Origin: Fragilaria crotonensis
Taxonomy: Eukaryota; Bacillariophyta; Fragilariophyceae; Fragilariales; Fragilariaceae
Length of the DNA stretch: 64,000 bases
Reading direction: 5' to 3'
Assembly: GCA_022925895.1 (NCBI GenBank)
Contig: JAKSYS010000197.1
Span: forward strand, 1 to 64,000
Position 1 is the first letter of the stretch; each line of letters starts with the position of its first letter. The notes beneath the pieces were generated by a model. It was given only the letters and a program-made list of their open reading frames with translations. It searched no databases and was not told the DNA's origin. The position numbers were made by a program, and so were the translations under genes. Positions 57,289 to 64,000 of this stretch are shown here, in pieces.

Positions 57289-60200
57289 AATACTCTAGCT
57301 AGAACTTGTAATGATAATGAATATGATGATGTTTCGGTGAAATGCGTCTGTGCATATTTCATCCTTGTTGCTACTGTGCCTTACAGTCATTGTCATACAT
57401 GACGCACCACTCTGAATCGTGCGTGCTACTCCGACTAGTTTAGCTTAAGACCAATGCACCTCATTGGCTCACAACTCCAACATAGCATAAATCTTTACCT
57501 CCAGCCAGTGCATTCTTGCTGGCTAGTCTAAGATTGCAAGGGTGAAAAGGTAGTACAGTTGAGGCTTCGTCCACATCAACTACTGCATTCCACAACAACC
57601 CTCCCTCGTTTAACACACTTTCGCGACGCGCACCTTGCACGATACCGCCATGCTCTTGATCATTGTGTCGCTTGTACAGAAAAAATTGTCAGCGATCCTT
57701 TTACGAATTCCAGGGTGTATCAGATAGTAACTGGCCAGGTTGTAGATTGAGACGTATGTGAGTTAATCTGCACAAGAACAACTAGCAAGTGTTCTCGTTG
57801 AATATATGAGAGCATTCCTCATCCTAGTGCCTTTAGTTATTTCTGAATGGTACGAACACTCTACATGTATGCCCCAATTGTTTTTGTACCCTACTATTTC
57901 ATAGCTATTTCATGGATCACACCATCACACCTCTTCAACAAATATGAAGAATAATTAAAAGCACGCTTTAATTTTTGGCAAAAATGTCTTGATTTGTAAG
58001 AAGTCGATCAATTGGATTAGCTGCATTCAACAGCCATCGTATAAATCACATACTCCCCCATATTGCATGTCGCCTTATGAGTGTCAAAAGGGATCAACCT
58101 TCCTGCTCCTTATCATGCCGAGCAAGTAGTCCACTACCTGTCCATACTAGCCATGGACAATATTCAGGTTCCTTTTGGATCAACATTCACGGTCAATTAC
58201 ATCTACACCAGCCAGGACTCACTTCTCTTTCTCATGTGCTGCTGAAGTCTGCAGGACTTCGTCATTGCCTTCGGCTACTCTGCATCCACATGTTTGAAAA
58301 GCTTGTAGTGGCGGTCCTCAGCCTCAAAGAACCTATCTTCTTCACTGGCATCCACATTGCAGCTGGTGTGTTTGTCACTTAATTGGTCAATTCTGGTCAG
58401 AGTGGTTTCAAATCCAGTGTTGCATCATGAATGATGCAACAAACAAGTGCACTTGCTTCTGGAGCAGTGTCAAACGACGTAGAGTACCTTGCTTTTGTGC
58501 ACGATATACTTACCATGTATAGTCGTACATCACAATCATGATCATAGGGGATAATCTAATGCCAAACTTGGTAAGGACGGCCTCAGCTATAAATCTGAAC
58601 GCGGCGATCTGAAATAATCCAGCTAAACACCCAGATTGCTCGGCGATAAAACTCAAAACCGATGTCAGTGTGATGGTCGAGAATTCTGAGTTCTAAGTGC
58701 GATTTGGGTCATTACATTGATCGATATGTCCAATATATATCTCAGATCCCTCTGGGAACAAGGAACGCATCATTTAAGAGAATGACCGTAATCGGAGAAA
58801 CACTCCCAGACGAGTGTCAAGACTGGGCGAAATGGTCTAGGGTAAAGGCGCTGATTTCGATGACAACAGGTAGTACATTACCGGATGTCCTGATAAGCGG
58901 TGGAGGAAATCATACACCTAAGGTATGACTCTAAAAAGGTACGGAAATGATATAGGGAAATGAAGTTATCCAATGTTAGTTGTATTGAAACATGCAACCA
59001 TGAAGTATTAATCAGATAGGAACGTGTGCATCGCGTTACGTAGCGCAAAACGTAGTACATTACGTTGTACCAGTACTAGCGTACTCCATTACGTAGTACA
59101 TTAGATAGTACTCCGAGTGCCAGGTACATTGTACGTATCGTTGAACAATACGTGGTACATTACGCAGTGAATTCCTACTCAAGCTAGTAAATTCAGTATT
59201 AGTACTCTATTACTCTATTAGGTACTACTATCATAGTGAATTACATTGTACTGTAATGTACTTGTACTCCGAGTACACGGTAACAGATTACGCACGTGGT
59301 GCATGAGGCAGTGAATTCCGTAGTAAATTCCGTAATAAAATCCGAAGTGCATTCCGTAGTACAGTGCTTTATATTCTAGTAGTTCAGTAATAACATTTTG
59401 TATTCCAGAGTTCCATAGTCACATAAAAACCTATTTTCAATTTTTATCGTGCTGCTGTGGCATCCTTGATAAGGAATACTCAACCCACATGGATGGGCAC
59501 TAACTTGGATAAGATAGCAGCCACCAATTTGTATTCCAGCAGAGTCCAGATACAGTCAGAGTATTGCTACTACCAGCAATGCACAACTCTGTCGGATTGT
59601 TCTCATGTCTCGGGCTAGAGTCCATCTATTCCTCCCCGATTGGACCATCATTGGTGGATATACAAACTACTCTTCATGGGGCATCTGCCAAACATCTTCT
59701 CCTCAAAAACATTTGACAAAAGAATACATGGAATCTGTCCACTCTTAAATTGATCAACTGTGAAGCTCATTATAATGCCACCATTTACCAGACTTTAGTG
59801 GCCCAGACTCATATGGTCAAACTCCAGATCAAGCAAACAAATCTGATTGCGGAAATCAAAGGTGTGTCTTTTTGTCCGGGACAGCCACACAAGAATGCAC
59901 CCCCTTGATCACTTCCAGCCACAGCATTAGTACTACTACTATATGTTGTGCTGAGCATGGCTATTGCATAGAATGGCACAATCAGTTCTTGACTGGACTG
60001 TGCTTTCTTTTTTCAGTCAAATACCTTCTCGCTGCTTTGTGCTGCCCTATTGTTGGATGGGTTATACCAGTGCTGGTTCTGCTCCTGAACCGATATGTGA
60101 GAGCTATCACCCCACAGTGCAACACATAATCATACAACAAAACAGGATTGGATGGGCTCCATTATTTTGGAGGAGATTTAGCATGGGCTGCAGTCAACAC

Positions 60201-61232
60201 CAGCAATGCTATTTATTGCCTCGATGAGGTGACACGATGACCTCAATCAATATAGCTAAGCACCAGCATGGCTGGCCAATGTAATTCAACTAATATGCTT
60301 GGAACAATGGTACAGCTTTGGAAACAGCAGAATCAAGAGACACACGGTCACTTTGAGGACACCCAAGCAGAGGCCTCAAAATGCAAAATGTGCCAGCAAT
60401 TAATGGAGATCTAATACTGACATCCTCATTCAATGCTGCAGTACGAGACAAAAGTTCAGCAGTTGTCACATCAAGACATTTCCAATCACAACCGACATTC
60501 CCTAGTAGGAGTCACCAAAATTGGTGGCGATTCATGCGCCTATCTTGTGTTGGAAAAGTTATTAACTTATCAGAGAATTCTTTAATTTGGTTGTCATGAC
60601 TATGTCACCCAATGGAAAATGACTGCAGATCCCACCAGTGTAGTGCCTATCTATGTTAGTCAAATACCTTCATCTTAGGCAAATTAGTAGCAGGTTAAAT
60701 AGACTTGTTATTATTGTTTAATTTTTTTTCAGCCAGCATAGTTGTATTAGTTGTTGACAACACGAACTGCCACGACAAAACGCTGGATACAATTGTACTG
60801 TACTACTGTAGTACTGCATTATTGTAGTTCGTTTTTCTTATGTACTGTACTTCGAGTACTGTTGCACAATCTGGATTAGTGCGCGAAATTCAAAATGTTG
60901 AAGTAAGTACAGGGGAATAACCATTTTTTAACTGTCAACGCTCGTCAAAACACGGACGTGCATTGGATTAGGGCCGCGCGGAAAGTCATACAACTTAGTG
61001 TATGATTTTCGACATTTGCCCTTGTTCCTACGTGTCGTTTGTACGAGAATGTACGCACAACTGGACCTTAGGGCAGGTCGGAAAGTATACTTTAATTGTA
61101 TGACTCTCGGGGAAAATCCTTGTACTGCAGTGTATACTCCGCTCAGGTCCTGGTCCGGTCCACTTTTCTTGCTTTCAGAAATATAATATTCATATCGCAT
61201 CCCTACGCACGTAATAACAAACAAACACTCCA
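57289..61232. other. Repeat relics and intergenic DNA
   Basis: No intact gene is seen. A perfect hairpin (GTTGCATCAT, 2 nt, ATGATGCAAC) lies at 58419-58440. The stretch 59030-59350 is dense in TACGTAGTACATTAC-like sequence with an exact GTACTCCGAGTAC at 59264-59276. At 59960-60227 a short frame includes QNRIGWAPLFWRRFS, reminiscent of a block I associate with mobile-element proteins in diatoms, so this is likely a decayed element. A near-palindrome GTACTTCGAGTAC lies at 60847-60859. Confidence 0.35.
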
Positions 61233-61835
61233 ATGAAAGGAAAGGAGGAAATGAAGTCAGTTACCTTTGAGGCCCCAGAACATGTTATTGACATTCCAGG
61301 TGCAATCAAGGGCACTTGCGGCGTTTCAAATCCAGGTCCGGTCACGAATACGTGGTATACGAAGCAAGATTTCAAAGACTTTACGAATCAAGGTAAGATG
61401 ATCTCACTGGAGTTGCGAAGGTCAGGACGCAGTACGCTTCTTGATGCAGCTCTGCTTGACATTATCAATGAGGAGAAAAGCGATGCTGAAGAAGAAGAAG
61501 GCGTAACAATGGATCCGATCCGAGTATCGCTTGTGCTATTGCACGGAGGTATATCTCGGGGCTTGGAACGATGGGTCCATCCCGAACACGACATGAAGCG
61601 AGAGGATGAACGACGGGAGTTAATTATGAATGTGCTTCAGGGACAAGCTCTCCAAATTGAGAATTCCAGTTCCTGTGCCTGGCATGCAGAGCTTATTAGG
61701 ATGATTTCGGAGACAAGCAGTTCAAACACCAGGAAATTTGCTCGCTCAATGGGTATAGCGGATGAGAAAGCCGTCCTTCAGGAGCGTCGTGCAGTGAAGG
61801 TCTGCTGGCCGATTCGACAAAAATTGAAGATCTAA
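61233..61835 (+). CDS. Diatom WYTK/RGLE family protein of unknown function (intact paralogue)
   Basis: A 200 aa open frame from an ATG in AACACTCCAATGAAAGG. The N-terminus SVTFEAPEHVIDIPG and TWYTKQDFKDF, the central GGISRGLERWVHPE, and the C-terminal KFARSMGIADEKAV match a pattern I know from many diatom proteins (VxF...IP...WYTKxDF...RGLE...). That family is expanded in diatoms and has no established function. An acidic run (DAEEEEG) separates the halves. No targeting signal or membrane segment is seen, so it is probably cytosolic or nuclear. It is the complete counterpart of the truncated copy at 49874. Confidence 0.75.
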   Translation: MKGKEEMKSVTFEAPEHVIDIPGAIKGTCGVSNPGPVTNTWYTKQDFKDFTNQGKMISLELRRSGRSTLLDAALLDIINEEKSDAEEEEGVTMDPIRVSLVLLHGGISRGLERWVHPEHDMKREDERRELIMNVLQGQALQIENSSSCAWHAELIRMISETSSSNTRKFARSMGIADEKAVLQERRAVKVCWPIRQKLKI

Positions 61836-62726
61836 CAAGGCATCTTGCAATTGTAATTGCTCGATAATGTCTCGTTGAGGAACACTGGGCAAAGACAGTT
61901 AAATGCAACTTTTGTTTTTCAATTTATATGTGCCAACCGATTACACTACTACTCTATGAATTGAAAACCGACCACTGATGGCGATGAATCATGAGCAGTG
62001 AGCACAGTAGTCCACAATCGGGGAAAGGGGTTGGTATACACAACATTCCATTTTTTTATTGGTACCAGTACCATCTTTCCTTTTTTCGGGATATGTCTGT
62101 CACTGTGGCATTTCCAATCAATCGGTCGTGGTAATGCTGGTCCGCTCCCGGGGTCGGAGTAGTCGCAAGTCGCAAGGTTCACAAATGCGCTTCGCGCTAC
62201 ATATCATAGAAACGAATACCGGTCCTTCTTTTGTCTTGTGTCCGGGCTCGTCCGACAAAAGTATCCTAATCCACGACTTCATATCTATCTGTTTATACCC
62301 CTTCACTTTTACTTGGATTTTGGCGTACCACAGAAACCAGGGGCATTAGGCTAATCCTACAACTTATTATGATAATTGCTGTGTCTTCTAGAGAGTAATA
62401 TTTTATTTAGCAAGAGTAGCTGCACCATAAGAGCATCCCCACCCGAGGCGCTACTATTTTTTGGACAAATTGGTTTAGCGCCCTTTAGAAACCTATTTTG
62501 GACATTTTGGTGGTATCTGTTTCGCACCGGTTGGATTACATTTCTACGAATGCAAAAATAAATTACGGCGCGCGCCGTCAATGAACCACCAGTCTACGCA
62601 TCACTCTCCTATCATTCAGAGATTGCAATTTGCGTCAAATCCTGCACTCCGTACTTCATTTGTCTGGGTGGTTTCTCAATTCATCTCACAACAAGAACAA
62701 CAACTGGCAACAACAATACAAGCAAA
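61836..62726. promoter_or_regulatory. Flank between the WYTK family gene and the Myb/SANT-like gene
   Basis: The first 300 bases resemble 50283-50600. A GC-rich GGCGCGCGCC lies near 62568. The 5' leader of the next gene probably starts after this, with a CAACAA-rich stretch just before its ATG. No gene is seen. Confidence 0.4.
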
Positions 62727-64000
62727 ATGGACGATGTTACTAATAACAAAGCTGCAGGAGCAGGCCGTGGAAAAGGGACTTCCAATTTCAGGGTTGACGA
62801 GGACATCCATTTGGCGCATGCCTATGTCTTCGTCACTACCAACGCGGCGGTTGGTACAGATCAAGATGCCAACACCTTCTGGGAAAAGATCACAGAAATC
62901 TTCGTTCGTCGTGGTGGGTCAGCCTCCAGGTCGTCTGTTTCTCTGAAGAACAGATTCAACAAGGTCCTTCAGTTTGAGATTAACAAATATCTTGGAATCC
63001 TTCATGGCGTCTTTCGATCGCACTACAGCGGTTGGTCCGTGAATGACTACATATCAAAGGCAAAGGATGTTTACATGGCGCAATTCGGTAAGCCTTTCAA
63101 GCATGAAAAAGTGTATGATGTTCTCAAACGTTCGCTTCCGAAATACGAAATTGATACATCGTCAATCAACGCTCGAGTCGTTCGTGCATTGTTTATGATC
63201 AGCAATGACAGAGCAGTTGAAGCAGATCAGCTAGAACGCGATGCTATTGGAGCAGGAGGTACACATGCACCTCCGCCTGCTGGTAATGGGGGCAATATTC
63301 CTACTACAACTTTGAGGAGGACGAATGAAACAAGTGAAGATTCCTCTGGACCCGATGATGGTCGTATGGAGAAATTGGACACCAGCTACATTGTGAATGC
63401 CAGGCTGCTTGCTATTCAGCGACCAACGATTGGAAAGAAGAAGGCAAAGATGTTGGCAGCAAAAGCATACAGCGGCAGCAAAGGAAAGAAGGCAATAGAG
63501 TTACCTGTTGCGCCACTTGTTTGTAATGCAAGTATCCTTGTGAAACAAGCTCGAAATGATGAGCTGAAACGTTTGGCGAATGCAGTTGAAAGCAAGAATG
63601 CGTTGTTTCAGGAACAGCTCATGTTCCAAGTATTCATGGCTAACCCGCAGTCTGCGGACTCCATTGCTTATTTTAAGCAAAGGAGCAAGCAGTATATGTC
63701 TCGCCTTGCCGGAGTCACAACAGAAGAGAAGAACGGAGATGAACATGTCGTCACCGGGAACAAGAACAAGGACGCTACCATTGAAAAGACCAAGGAGAAA
63801 ATGGCTGACTTGTCTGACAATGGCGATGAAGATTACTCCGATGATGAATCTGTCGTCCTTCTTGAACGAGCAGCCAATCGGCCGCTCGTAGTTGTCCTTA
63901 CTAACACAGACGACAATGATGATGACGACGAATCGGTCGTCTTTCTACCTGCTTTGACCAGAAATCACGTCGTGAAGAACGTTGACATCAAAAAGGTTTA
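62727..64000 (+). CDS. Myb/SANT-like (NAM-associated type) protein, runs off the window
   Basis: From the ATG at 62727 (CAAAATGGACG) the frame stays open to the window edge, at least 424 aa. Residues about 20-150 show the plant/stramenopile Myb/SANT-like trihelix pattern: NFRVDEDIHLAHAYVFVTTN, DQDANTFWEKITEIFVRRG, SSVSLKNRFNKVLQFEINKY, SGWSVNDYISKAK and KPFKHEKVYDVLK. Such domains bind DNA and occur both in transcription factors and as accessory proteins of PIF/Harbinger transposons. A basic stretch (GKKKAKMLAAKAYSG), an amphipathic helix region and acidic Asp/Ser-rich patches follow. The C-terminus is outside the window. No transposase partner is visible here, so the two roles cannot be separated. 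Confidence 0.82.
   Translation, partial: MDDVTNNKAAGAGRGKGTSNFRVDEDIHLAHAYVFVTTNAAVGTDQDANTFWEKITEIFVRRGGSASRSSVSLKNRFNKVLQFEINKYLGILHGVFRSHYSGWSVNDYISKAKDVYMAQFGKPFKHEKVYDVLKRSLPKYEIDTSSINARVVRALFMISNDRAVEADQLERDAIGAGGTHAPPPAGNGGNIPTTTLRRTNETSEDSSGPDDGRMEKLDTSYIVNARLLAIQRPTIGKKKAKMLAAKAYSGSKGKKAIELPVAPLVCNASILVKQARNDELKRLANAVESKNALFQEQLMFQVFMANPQSADSIAYFKQRSKQYMSRLAGVTTEEKNGDEHVVTGNKNKDATIEKTKEKMADLSDNGDEDYSDDESVVLLERAANRPLVVVLTNTDDNDDDDESVVFLPALTRNHVVKNVDIKKV

Noticed and set aside
1-64000. rRNA, tRNA or snRNA genes
   Set aside because: I saw no rRNA-like segment and no complete cloverleaf; the best tRNA-like stretch (8556-8621) is too decayed to call.

Overview
This window looks like nuclear DNA of a diatom, probably a pennate species. 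The host genes have short introns (76-142 bp) with GT..AG ends. Several predicted proteins carry diatom-style bipartite plastid leaders. Class C GPCRs of this type, ShKT-glutathione peroxidase architecture and diatom-type Ty1/copia elements all fit a stramenopile with a repeat-rich genome. I cannot name the species from sequence alone.

Layout, left to right. 1.1-2.1 kb: a two-exon secreted protein (-). 2.58-8.33 kb: Ty1/copia element A with ~528 bp LTRs and a target-site duplication. 8.3-10.1 kb: repeat relics. 10.2-11.0 kb: ShKT-glutathione peroxidase (-). 11.8-14.5 kb: class C (GABA-B-like) GPCR copy 1, interrupted. 18.33-23.83 kb: copia element B, with identical 140 bp LTRs, inserted in the 5' flank of the second GPCR copy. 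24.0-26.7 kb: GPCR copy 2, intact at 907 aa. 27.2-28.2 kb: a two-exon multi-pass membrane protein (-). 28.2-33.3 kb: gene-poor DNA with a 313 bp MITE, tandem repeats and palindromes. 33.4-34.2 kb: plastid thioredoxin-like protein. 34.4-35.7 kb: plastid alpha/beta hydrolase (-). 36.5-38.9 kb: tandem CCCH zinc-finger protein (-). 41.4-42.0 kb: lumenal thioredoxin-like protein (-), divergent from a pRiA4b-ORF3-like protein at 42.5-43.7 kb. 44.33-49.87 kb: copia element C, which ends inside a truncated host gene (49.87-50.28 kb). 50.9-55.8 kb: a decayed Helitron (-) with a 99 bp/33 aa repeat at its N-terminus. 55.8-61.2 kb: repeats and relics. 61.2-61.8 kb: the intact paralogue of the truncated gene. 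62.7 kb to the edge: a Myb/SANT-like protein that runs off the window.

Three themes stand out. First, the GPCR locus is a direct segmental duplication, and a very young retroelement carrying a CRE palindrome in each LTR sits about 150 bp upstream of the intact copy. Second, single-base losses in short homopolymers explain almost every frame problem in the host genes at 10.5-14.1 and 37.3-37.5 kb. That makes consensus error a serious alternative to pseudogenisation. Third, intergenic DNA is rich in GTAC- and ACCGGT-centred palindromes that I do not see in the coding regions. I found no operon-like defence or biosynthetic system. The best candidates for something undescribed are the repeat-bearing Helitron, the palindrome families and the GPCR/LTR arrangement.
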